Positions 7,635 through 16,900 of a DNA stretch of 64,000 nt are shown one piece after another. Within the stretch, counting starts at the first letter, position 1. Each line of letters starts with the position of its first letter. Made by a program: the position numbers and the translations under genes. Source of the stretch: Enterococcus caccae ATCC BAA-1240 (lineage in GTDB: Bacteria; Bacillota; Bacilli; Lactobacillales; Enterococcaceae); NCBI RefSeq assembly GCF_000407145.1, contig NZ_KE136475.1, positions 328,808 to 392,807 on the forward strand, written 5' to 3'. The notes under the pieces were generated by a model. The model made no database searches. It had not been told where the DNA came from and worked only from the letters and a program-made list of their open reading frames with translations.

Positions 7635-9185
7635 ATGACAATTAGCATCAAAATTCAACCTAATACTTATATTGATTCTGTCTCTCTAATGGCTTTATCA
7701 ACAAAAGCCAATCAATTAGCTGGAGTCGATCAAGCGATCATTGCAATGGCAACAGAAATGAATAAAGAAGTGATGAAAAATGTTGGCTTATACACAGATG
7801 AAATTGCCCAAGCCCAAACGAGTGATTTAATTATCGCTTTAGATGCCAAAGAAGAGCATGATTCAGTTGAATTGATCAAAAAAATTGAAACGTTGATGAC
7901 GGAGAAAAAAGAAAAGGTGTCTAGTCAAACAAGTGAAAGCTTTACCACGATCGAAACGGCGAAAAAGGCTATTCCTGAAGCGAATTTAGCAGTAATTTCT
8001 GTCAATGGTCAATATGCCGCCCGCGAAGCAAGAAAAGCATTGAATAGTGAGTTACATGTGATGATGTTTAGTGACAATGTGAGTGTAGAAGAAGAAATTG
8101 AATTGAAAGAACTAGCGCATGAAAAAGGGTTGCTAATGATGGGACCAGATTGTGGAACGGCGATCATTAACAATGTAGGATTATGTTTTGCAAATAATGT
8201 TCGAAAAGGTAGCGTAGGTATTGTTGGCGCTTCTGGCACTGGAAGTCAAGAAATCAGTGTCCGAATTCACGAGTTTGGTGAAGGAGTTTCTCAGTTGATT
8301 GGAACAGGTGGGCGAGATTTAAGTGAAGCAGTGGGTGGGAAAATGATGTTGGATGCGATCGATGCTTTAGAGTCAGACGAAGAGACCAAAGTGATCGTGT
8401 TGATTTCTAAACCACCAGCAAAAGTGGTAGAAGAAAAAATTATTGCTAGAGTCAGAAAAGCTGATAAGCCGGTTGTTATTTGGTTTATTGGGAGCGAGGC
8501 GAGAGAAAATGAAGAAGGCATTTACTTTGAAAAAATGTCTAAATCCGCCGCCTTGCGAGCTGTAACTTTAGCTGGGATCGATCAAAATAGTTTAGACGTT
8601 CATCCGTTAAATCTACCTTTGATCGATGAAGTTCGGGCAAAATTAAATCCAGAACAAAAATACATTCGTGGATTATTCACAGGGGGAACATTGTGCGATG
8701 AAGCAATGTTTACTGCGAAAGAACGTTTTTCTGATGTGTATAGCAATATCGCAACGGATCAAGAGCACCTTTTACATTTTGGTGATGCGAGTAAAGCACA
8801 TACTTTTATTGATTTTGGGGCAGATGAATTTACCAATGGAAAACCACATCCAATGATTGATCCGTCTAATCGAATCGCTCGTTTTATAGAAGAAGCTGAA
8901 GATTCAACCGTCGGCGTGATTCTAATGGATTTTGTACTAGGGTATGGTGCACATCCAGATCCAGTTGGCGTAATGGTGCCAGCGATGAAAGCAGCAAAGG
9001 AAAAAGCCGCTTCACAGGGGCGCCATTTAGAAATCATCGGGTATGTCTTAGGAACGGATTTAGATAAACAAAACATTGATGAACAAGTCGAAAAATTGAC
9101 ATCGATTGGTGCAACATATGCTAGTAGTAGTCAAAATGCTGGTTTATTGGCTAGAGAATTTGTTGTGAAAGGAGTAGAACAATGA
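7635..9185 (+). CDS. fdrA: FdrA/AllF family acyl-CoA synthetase-like protein
   Basis: The 516-residue cytoplasmic protein resembles a fused alpha-type succinyl-CoA synthetase. A CoA/nucleotide-binding Rossmann domain with VGIVGASGTGSQEIS lies at about residues 193-207, with TGGRDLSEAVGG after it and a ligase-type domain in the C-terminal half. E. coli FdrA (AllF) is one of three proteins assigned to oxamate carbamoyltransferase, which splits oxalurate to oxamate and carbamoyl phosphate. The stop overlaps the start of the DUF1116 gene (ATGA), so the two are made together. E. coli FdrA is slightly longer (about 555). The biochemical role here is inferred from the conserved trio. Confidence 0.87.
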   Translation: MTISIKIQPNTYIDSVSLMALSTKANQLAGVDQAIIAMATEMNKEVMKNVGLYTDEIAQAQTSDLIIALDAKEEHDSVELIKKIETLMTEKKEKVSSQTSESFTTIETAKKAIPEANLAVISVNGQYAAREARKALNSELHVMMFSDNVSVEEEIELKELAHEKGLLMMGPDCGTAIINNVGLCFANNVRKGSVGIVGASGTGSQEISVRIHEFGEGVSQLIGTGGRDLSEAVGGKMMLDAIDALESDEETKVIVLISKPPAKVVEEKIIARVRKADKPVVIWFIGSEARENEEGIYFEKMSKSAALRAVTLAGIDQNSLDVHPLNLPLIDEVRAKLNPEQKYIRGLFTGGTLCDEAMFTAKERFSDVYSNIATDQEHLLHFGDASKAHTFIDFGADEFTNGKPHPMIDPSNRIARFIEEAEDSTVGVILMDFVLGYGAHPDPVGVMVPAMKAAKEKAASQGRHLEIIGYVLGTDLDKQNIDEQVEKLTSIGATYASSSQNAGLLAREFVVKGVEQ

Positions 9186-10606
9186 GCAAAATCGTAGAAT
9201 TATTTCAAGAAAAACCTGTAATTATCGATCTTGGAATCGAATCATTTCAAGAAGAGTTGACTGAACAACATGTCCAAGCGACTTATTTAAATTGGGCACC
9301 ACCGGGACGAGGCAAAGCAAGTATTTTAGCTGCCTTAGAAAAAATCGAAACACCTGAAAATTTAGAGAAAATTAAACAAGCGAATGAGGAGGCTGTTCAC
9401 CGAATCATTTCTTCGCAAATTTCATTGATCGGCTATGATCAAGCAATCAATGTTGTACCAGGCATGACTAAAAATACGATTTTACATGCCGGACCACCGA
9501 TCACTTGGGATAGAATGAATGGTCCGATGAGAGGGGCTGTCAAAGGAGCCTTAGTTTTTGAAGGCTTAGCTAAAGATTTAGATGACGCCGAAAATGTTGC
9601 GGCTTCTGGCGAAATCAACTTCTCACCATGCCACGAACATCAAAGTGTCGGTTCGATGGCAGGAGTAACGTCTGCATCTATGTTTGTCCATATCGTGGAA
9701 AATAAGACTTATGGCAACTTAGCGTTTACGAATCTAAGTGAGCAGATGTCTAAAATTTTGCGAATGGGTGCCAATGATGAGAGCGTCATCGAACGATTGA
9801 TTTGGATGAGAGATGTTTTTGGTCCGATTTTAAGAGATGCGATGAAATTATGTACAGAAGGGATCGATTTGAAACATATGTTGGCTCAGGCATTGCATAT
9901 GGGAGATGAATGTCATAACCGTAATAACGCAGGGACGACATTACTGATTCAAGCACTGACACCTTACATTATTCAAACAGATCATTCCATCGAAGAGATG
10001 AAAGAAGTCTTTGATTTTGTTGCCAGCAGTGATTATTTCTCAGGACCGACTTGGATGGCAATGTGTAAAGCAGCTTTGGATTCAGCAGTGGGTATTCCAT
10101 ACAGTACAGTTGTAACGACTATGGCTCGAAACGGAACGGAATTTGGTATCCATATTAGTGGAATTGAAGGGAATCCATGGTTCGTCGGCCCATCTCAAAA
10201 AGTTGTTGGGCCAATGTTTGCAGGATATAAACCAGAAGATGCAGGTCTTGATATTGGCGATAGTGCAATTACAGAGACATATGGAATCGGTGGTTTTGCA
10301 ATGGCCGCAGCTCCTGCAATCGTAGCCTTGGTCGGCGGCACAATCGAAGATGCTCTACGTTTTTCTACGGAAATGCAAGAAATCACAACAGCAGAAAATC
10401 CAAATATCACGATTCCGACATTAGATTTCATGGGCATTCCATCAGGGATCGACAGCTTAAAAGTCATCCAAACCAACACATTACCGATCATCAATACGGC
10501 AATCGCTCATAAAGAAGCTGGAATCGGTATGATTGGAGCTGGAATCACTCATCCGCCGATGGAAGCTTTTGAAAAAGCAATCATTGCTTTTAGTGAACAA
10601 CTATAA
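9182..10606 (+). CDS. DUF1116 protein, YlbE/AllG-like
   Basis: The 474-residue soluble protein belongs to the DUF1116 (YlbE) family. Recognisable stretches are NWAPPGRGKASILAAL near residue 37, MTKNTILHAGPPITWDRM near 97, EINFSPCHEHQSVGSMAG near 147 and HMGDECHNRNNAGTTL near 239, rich in His, Cys and Asp. Its start overlaps fdrA by 4 bases. In E. coli YlbE (AllG) acts with FdrA and the DUF2877 protein in oxamate carbamoyltransferase. No catalytic residue has been placed by me; the family call rests on overall pattern and the constant neighbours. Confidence 0.85.
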   Translation: MSKIVELFQEKPVIIDLGIESFQEELTEQHVQATYLNWAPPGRGKASILAALEKIETPENLEKIKQANEEAVHRIISSQISLIGYDQAINVVPGMTKNTILHAGPPITWDRMNGPMRGAVKGALVFEGLAKDLDDAENVAASGEINFSPCHEHQSVGSMAGVTSASMFVHIVENKTYGNLAFTNLSEQMSKILRMGANDESVIERLIWMRDVFGPILRDAMKLCTEGIDLKHMLAQALHMGDECHNRNNAGTTLLIQALTPYIIQTDHSIEEMKEVFDFVASSDYFSGPTWMAMCKAALDSAVGIPYSTVVTTMARNGTEFGIHISGIEGNPWFVGPSQKVVGPMFAGYKPEDAGLDIGDSAITETYGIGGFAMAAAPAIVALVGGTIEDALRFSTEMQEITTAENPNITIPTLDFMGIPSGIDSLKVIQTNTLPIINTAIAHKEAGIGMIGAGITHPPMEAFEKAIIAFSEQL

Positions 10607-10625
10607 AAAAGAAAGGAGAACGATC

Positions 10626-11768
10626 ATGGATACAGTAAAAGCAACGAAGTCACTGCTAAAAGCAGTAGAACTTGAGCAAAAGGAACAAGTTTTACAGTTA
10701 TTAAATGAAGGTTGTGACCTTTCGTTAACAGATGAAGCTGGACGATCTCCGTTGATGTTAGCAGTCCAAAGGAATAATTTGATACTAGTTAAAGAGCTGC
10801 TAGCATTTGGGGCGGATGTGAACCAGCGTGATAATACACAACTTACTCCTTTCATCTGTGCTGCAGCGAATGGATTTGACGAAATAGTCAGCGAAATACT
10901 TCAATCCGGACGCGCCGATTTAGCTTCTGTCAATCGCTTTGGCGGCACAGCCTTGCTTCCATCAAGTGAAAAAGGCTATTTAAGAACGGTTCAATTGTGT
11001 TTGGCTGCAGGAGTACCAGTTAATCACGTCAATCGTTTAGGTTGGTCAGCGTTGTTAGAAGCAGTAATTTTAGGCGACGGTGGTTTCTTATACCAAGATG
11101 TGATTCGTGAACTCGTTCAGCATCAAGCAGATACCAACCAAGTTGATGATACTGGTAAAAATGCTCTTGATTATGCGAAAGCAACAGCTAATGAAGTCCT
11201 GATTACGATTGTGGAGAAACAAGAAGTTGAAGAGGTGGCTTTTCACGCAATACGAACCTTTTTGAGAAAAGGAGAAGTAGAACAGGCGCTTAAGGTGTTA
11301 AAAACACAAGATCCAACTGATTTAGAAGTTCTCTATTATCTTGGCTATAGCTATCAACGCTTAAAGGATTATCCAACAGCGATTTCTTATTATAAAAAAG
11401 GCTGGGAAAAAAGTGAACAATTTGCTTTCTATGTCGGAAATAGTTATCGTATGATAGGAGACATTGAACACGCGTTACAAACCTACGATCAAGCAATAAA
11501 AACAGATAGAAGCTTCTTTTACCGCTACCATAAATCAAATTTTTTAAGAGAATTAGGTCGTCATGAAGAAGCTGTCAAAATGATGGATAACTTGTTGGAA
11601 GACTACCCTGAACGAGTTGATTTCTATTTTCATAAAGCCAATAGTCTTCGCAGTTTGAATCGGCATCAAGAAGCTATCACTGCGATGGAATGTGCAATTC
11701 AACTCAATCCAGAAAATCCATTATTTTCAGAACACCTTGCACAATCACTTCAGTTAGTAAAAAACTAA
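10626..11768 (+). CDS. Ankyrin-repeat plus TPR protein in the fdrA operon
   Basis: The 380-residue product has about four ankyrin repeats in its first 210 residues (for example DEAGRSPLMLAVQRNN and GWSALLEAVILGDGG) and about four tetratricopeptide repeats after residue 215 (DLEVLYYLGYSYQRL, ALQTYDQAIKTD, RVDFYFHKANSLRSL). There is no signal peptide and no enzyme domain, so it is a cytoplasmic protein-binding scaffold. It starts 19 bases after the DUF1116 gene with an AAAGGAG site and ends 24 bases before the permease, so it is in the operon. A role in assembling or regulating the FdrA-type complex is a guess. Confidence 0.85.
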   Translation: MDTVKATKSLLKAVELEQKEQVLQLLNEGCDLSLTDEAGRSPLMLAVQRNNLILVKELLAFGADVNQRDNTQLTPFICAAANGFDEIVSEILQSGRADLASVNRFGGTALLPSSEKGYLRTVQLCLAAGVPVNHVNRLGWSALLEAVILGDGGFLYQDVIRELVQHQADTNQVDDTGKNALDYAKATANEVLITIVEKQEVEEVAFHAIRTFLRKGEVEQALKVLKTQDPTDLEVLYYLGYSYQRLKDYPTAISYYKKGWEKSEQFAFYVGNSYRMIGDIEHALQTYDQAIKTDRSFFYRYHKSNFLRELGRHEEAVKMMDNLLEDYPERVDFYFHKANSLRSLNRHQEAITAMECAIQLNPENPLFSEHLAQSLQLVKN

Positions 11769-11792
11769 AGAAATGTATTGGAGGAAAATACA

Positions 11793-13235
11793 ATGGAATC
11801 AGTAGAAAAACAAGCCATCACGACGGAACCGACCTATTCAGCGGAATTACTGCCAAAAACAGGGGCAGATAAAAATTGGGGTATCTTCAACTATGTGACT
11901 TTATGGATGGGTGCGGTGCATAATATTCTTTCTTATATGACTGTAGCAGGCTTTTTCTTACTAGGTTTAAATACGAAACAAGTGTTAGCGGCCGTAATGT
12001 TGTCTGCTGTGATCGTCTCGATTTTCTATGTATTAAATGGCATTGCATCTGCTAAATACGGATTGCCATTTCCGATGTTGCTGCGTTCGGTGTTTGGTGT
12101 AAAAGGAGCGATCATTCCCTCATTATGTCGTGGGTTGATCGCAGGTGTTGTTTTCTTTGGGACACAAAGTGTTGTAAGTGCTCAATCGTTAGATGTTTTG
12201 TTTAGTCGAATCTTTCCGAATTATATGACTATTGGCGGAGGAATGACGATTCTTGGAATGCCAGCACCAACGATGTTGAGCTATTTGATTGTTTGGTGTG
12301 TAACGGTCGTGTTGTTCTTAGGCGGAACGAAAGTCTTAGATAAATTTGGGAACTGGTCTTCACCGATTGTTTACGTGTTTATCATTGGAGCTGCTGTTTG
12401 GACGATTCAAATTGCTGGCGGTTTTGGTCCGATCTTAGCGTATTCACCTGCAAATGCGACAACCAGTCCGATTGTTTTTATTGCGTGTGTAAGTGCCTTG
12501 GTTTCAAATTGGGCAGGTCCAATCGTGAATATCGGTGACTTTACGCAAAAGGCTAAGACACCGAGAGACATGATCATTGGCTTGCCATTAGGTTTCATTT
12601 TCTCTTATATCTTGTTTGCAATCACTTGTGTTGGCTTGATTGCAGGAACACAAATTGCTTTTGGTGAACCGATTTTCAATATTGTGAATGCCTTTGATAA
12701 AATCGATAACACGTTTGCGGTCTTTGTTTTGATATTAGCTTTGAATATGGGGGCTTTAGCATTTGTTGTATTTGGCAATTTATTCCCAGCTGGGTTGCAA
12801 ATGTCATCATTATTTCCTAAATTTTTAGATGTGAAAAAAGCAGGAGTCTTAACGGCGATTATTGGTACGATGATTCTACCATGGAAATTAGTGGAAAATG
12901 CGTCCACATTATTTTATTTCTACAGTTTCATCGGTTCAATGTTTGGTCCAATTGCTGGGATCATGTTAGCTAGTTTTTATATTGAACATAAGCAAATAAT
13001 TAATTTAGAGAATATCTATGTTGAAAATGGCGACTTAGGTGAATTTAAATCAGGCTACAACAAAAAAGCGATGATTACCTTAGCGACTAGTTTTGTGATC
13101 ACGATGTCTGGCGCATTTTTACAGTCAGTTCCATTGTTGAAAACAATCAATGACTTTGCGTTCTTTTCAGGATTGATTTTTTCGTTTGTAGTATATAGTG
13201 TTCTAAGTAAAGTAATGAAGGAGGAAAAATCATGA
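11793..13235 (+). CDS. NCS1-family nucleobase permease (cytosine/purine type)
   Basis: The 480-residue membrane protein has about twelve hydrophobic segments. The NCS1 features are seen: WGIFNYVTLWMGAVHN in helix 1 (about residues 30-45), a Gly/Pro-rich turn, and NWAGPIVNIGDFTQ (about 236-249). NCS1 carriers import cytosine, purines, allantoin or hydantoins with protons or Na+. Start ATG 11793 has a GGAGG site; the gene overlaps the next one (ATGA). Placed with a guanine-deaminase-like enzyme and the FdrA set, it probably brings in the pathway substrate. CodB is the best-known relative, but the substrate cannot be read from sequence. Confidence 0.88.
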   Translation: MESVEKQAITTEPTYSAELLPKTGADKNWGIFNYVTLWMGAVHNILSYMTVAGFFLLGLNTKQVLAAVMLSAVIVSIFYVLNGIASAKYGLPFPMLLRSVFGVKGAIIPSLCRGLIAGVVFFGTQSVVSAQSLDVLFSRIFPNYMTIGGGMTILGMPAPTMLSYLIVWCVTVVLFLGGTKVLDKFGNWSSPIVYVFIIGAAVWTIQIAGGFGPILAYSPANATTSPIVFIACVSALVSNWAGPIVNIGDFTQKAKTPRDMIIGLPLGFIFSYILFAITCVGLIAGTQIAFGEPIFNIVNAFDKIDNTFAVFVLILALNMGALAFVVFGNLFPAGLQMSSLFPKFLDVKKAGVLTAIIGTMILPWKLVENASTLFYFYSFIGSMFGPIAGIMLASFYIEHKQIINLENIYVENGDLGEFKSGYNKKAMITLATSFVITMSGAFLQSVPLLKTINDFAFFSGLIFSFVVYSVLSKVMKEEKS

Positions 13236-13708
13236 ATTATATGAAAATGGCGGCGGATGCTACTGTTGCTGGGATGGAAAAGAATTTTGGCGGACCGTTC
13301 GGTGCAACTTTAGTTAGAAATGGCGAAGTGATTGTTTCCGTCAGTAATACAATGATGAGAGACACGGATCCGTCAGCGCACGCAGAAATGGTTGCAGTAC
13401 GCGAAGCGTGTAAAAAATTAGATACGATGGATTTATCTGATTGCGAAATTTATGCAACGTGTGAACCTTGTCCGATGTGTGTGGGCGCTATTTTATGGGC
13501 TGGGATCAAAACAGTTTATTATTCCAATACGAGAGAAGATGCTGCAAAACATGGTTTTTCAGATATGCATTTGCGTAACTATTTAGATGGCACAGATCAC
13601 TCGACGTTAAAGATGATCCATACAGAAGGATGCCCAGAGTGTGATGCTTTGTGGCAAACATTTGATGAACTTCACTCAAATGTCAGGGAGAAAGTGGATG
13701 GGAAATAA
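13232..13708 (+). CDS. Guanine-deaminase-like CMP/dCMP-type deaminase
   Basis: The 158-residue zinc deaminase has His50-Ala-Glu52 (SAHAEMVAV) and Cys80/Cys83 (CEPCPMC), the metal ligands and catalytic Glu of the cytidine deaminase superfamily. Overall it is closest to Bacillus GuaD (about 156 residues), which turns guanine into xanthine and ammonia, rather than to TadA. The GGPFGA motif near residue 20 also fits GuaD. It overlaps the permease by 4 bases and ends the operon. A different amino-heterocycle substrate is possible. Confidence 0.82.
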   Translation: MNYMKMAADATVAGMEKNFGGPFGATLVRNGEVIVSVSNTMMRDTDPSAHAEMVAVREACKKLDTMDLSDCEIYATCEPCPMCVGAILWAGIKTVYYSNTREDAAKHGFSDMHLRNYLDGTDHSTLKMIHTEGCPECDALWQTFDELHSNVREKVDGK

Positions 13709-13790
13709 AACATAGTGTAGTGTTGGGAGAAAATGAGAAGACTGCAATAACGCAACCAGAAATCATTGTAGTGAAAATAAACAGAGCAAG

Positions 13791-13832
13791 TAAAAAAGTC
13801 AATTCCACAAATTGTGGAGTTGGCTTTTTTAT
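13791..13832 (+). terminator. Terminator of the fdrA operon
   Basis: The arms run from AAAAAAGTC and TTCCAC to GTGGA and TGGCTTTTTT around a tight AAATT centre, ending in six T. It lies about 85 bases after the deaminase stop. Confidence 0.8.
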
Positions 13833-13916
13833 AATCAATAGGTCTCAAAAAAATGGAGTCCAAAGTAATGTTTGAATTATCTAACGAAAATATATACAAA
13901 ACATACAAGAAGGAAG

Positions 13917-13943
13917 TTGATAAAGATATTTTTATGATATAAT
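13917..13943 (+). promoter_or_regulatory. Promoter of the large LPXTG protein
   Basis: TTGATA (13917-13922) and TATAAT (13938-13943) are 15 bases apart, a little short. A GAAAGGA ribosome site precedes the ATG at 13976. Confidence 0.55.
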
Positions 13944-13975
13944 ATATTTATAACTTAAAGAGAAAGGAATTTTAT

Positions 13976-16900
13976 ATGAAGAGGAAAATAATGAGGTTTT
14001 TTGTTTTGTTACTTGTAATAATTCAAGTAATAGATGTTGTTGGTATGTTTAGACAGGTTGCAGTTGTTTATGCACAAGATGAAGTAGTGCAAACAGTGAC
14101 GAATGAAGAAGAAAAGAATGAAACAGATAAGACACAAGAGTCAAGTGTTGGAATACCTGGAGTAGAGCCAACTACAGATGAAATAAGTCAAGCAGATTTA
14201 GTAGAGAAAAAAGGTGAAAGTGAAGAACAAGAAGTACCAGTTGGAAAAGAGGACAAACTTGAGAATAGGAGCTATGGACTTGTAACGGATTGTTACCCGG
14301 AATTAGTGAATGCAGACGAAACACCGAAATTAGATTATTTGACTGGAGAAGAGATTATTCTCTATTCAAAATTAGGAATTTCAGGAAGTTATTTTCCATC
14401 GAAACAAGTTAAATTTAGAATCGTGTTAGCTAAAAAACATTTTGAATTTTTCGGTGAAGTCTCAGATGCGGTAACATTTCCTGTTGCTAAAGAGCTTTCA
14501 CAAGACGATGAAAATATTTATTTGGATATTACGTTAGAAAATATTCATGCAGGAATGGATCTAGCTATTCCTTTTAGAGTGAAATTTCGTTCCAGAGAGT
14601 TATATTATGGAACGAAGGTACCAATCACCCAAATTCTTTATGATGAAACTGGGGAGGAATTAGCAAAGGATTCCCTTGAATTAGAAGCAATTACTTTAAA
14701 TAGAACGATTACTTTTGGCTATTCAGCTACGCCATTTCCAGTATCTTCTGAGTATGTTGATGATACTGGTTTGATAAGCTCTGATTTTATCGATGAGGTA
14801 TCGTTTTACGTTCGCGAAAGAGGAAACTTAGGACAAAATCTAGGTGAGTCTCTAGTTGAAATTACGTTGCAAAAGAACATGATTTTCAAAGCTGAAGACA
14901 ATGAATCAGAATGGACCTATAATGCTGAAAAACATTCGATTAGTAGGAAATTAGCTGCATCGTATAGTGCATATGCATCATTTAAAGTAAGATATCAAAA
15001 CGTTTATGTAGATACATCGGATTATCCTGTTGAGTTTAAGGCTACGGTCAATGTACTGAATGAAAATGGCAAGATTGAACCAAAACTCTCTGAGGAAAAT
15101 TCAGTCAAACGAAAAAAATTTATAGCTGTTAGTGCCGGTATCATAAGTAGTAAAGTGATGTATTGGTCAGATAGTAAGGATAGATATTATACAAGTGAAA
15201 ATAAAGAGAAAGAATTTAAAACAATAATCACTGCTAGTCACAACGGGAAAAAAGGCAGTACCTTTCTGAAAAAAATAGAAGATGAGCCTACTCTAATAGA
15301 AGAGAATGTACCTTTTGTTCTAACTTCAATTTGGTTAAATAAATCAGAAGATATCAAGGGGGCTGAACGAAATACGGTGTATGGTATAACGGCTTCAGGA
15401 GAGAAAGTCAAGATAACAGAAAATTTGGGAAGTGAAATCTTTACTTTCGAACAAGAACAAGCATTTGTTTCATTTTACATTGAATTTGAGACTGCAGTAG
15501 AACTAAAAAAATCATCAGATAATGTACAATTGATATATAATGCCAAAAGAAGTCCTGCTTATTGGGAATACTTGAAGGAAAATCTAAAAACGGATCATTA
15601 TGCGTATAATAAGGCGATCATTCACTATAGTGATTCAGACGGAGTGGACACTACGAATACTAGTTCTCACCAACTTATGACGACAAAACCGATAAATAAG
15701 CTAAGACTTGCTTATGTACAACCTAAAACCAATGTTTTTATTGGAGAAAAGTTTCAAGTCGAGTTTTGGAGCTCAATAGAAGATACAACAAGTCCCAAAT
15801 TAGTTGATCCTAAATTATATTTCATCTTGCCAAGAGGTTTAGAGCTAGCCTCGTTTGATTATGATGGAGACAACATCATGTACACAGAAGAAAAAAACTT
15901 TAAAGGTACTGGGAAAACTGCATTGATCATTCAACCCAAAGAAGAATGGAAATTATCTGATTTTACCAGTATATTCAGTTGGAATGCTTTAAAATTGTCT
16001 TTGAAGTTTAATAACTCTGCTAAGTATGGCTCTCAGGATATCGAGTCTTATTTAACGTATGAGAACAATGACGATGATGGAATCCAAATGGATTGGTATG
16101 GAAATAAGGAATATTATAAAGTGACAGAATCCGATCCGTATCAATTGCTTAGTCCGGATATGGACAAGCAAGGAATGTTAGGGCATTCAAATCCAATCAG
16201 ATTGATTCCGCCAAGCAGTTTATTTATTGATACTGCTGCATCAGTTGATGAACAACAAGGATTTATTAACGGAAAGACTGAACCAGTCGATCAAGGGGAT
16301 CATTTTAAACAAAAGATATCTGTTATGAACTATAGCCATCATGATATTACTAAGTTAGTCGGAATTGATGTGTTACCGCATGCTGGAGATTTTAGCACGA
16401 CAATAGGTGCAGATGGTGAACATCAATTAAGGGGCTCAGATTTAGGGTATCTTTTGGAAGGTCCTGTAACAGGTCCAAAAGAATACACGATTTATTATTC
16501 CTATGACAAACCATCAAAATCAATGTCAGAAAATGCTGAATCTGCTACTTGGCTCAAAGGAGAAAAGATTCTTTACAATCAGGTCACGATGATCAAAGTT
16601 GTCTTAAACGATGGAGAAGTGTTGGAGAAAAATCAGGAAGCGGCTTTCACGTTTCCAGTCAAGGTACCAATTGATGAAGCAATTGCCAATAATGATAAAA
16701 TGATCAATACATTTACCGTAACGACAAATGATAAAAGCTGGGTAGAGTCACGAGTATCTGAAATTCCAGTAACAGCTTACGACATTAGAGGTTTGGTCTT
16801 CAACGATAGCAATAAAAACAGTCAAAAAGATTCGAACGAGCGATTTTTAGCAGGCTATGAAGTAGAGTTGGCACAAGCAGGTGCTACAGAACCTATGTTA

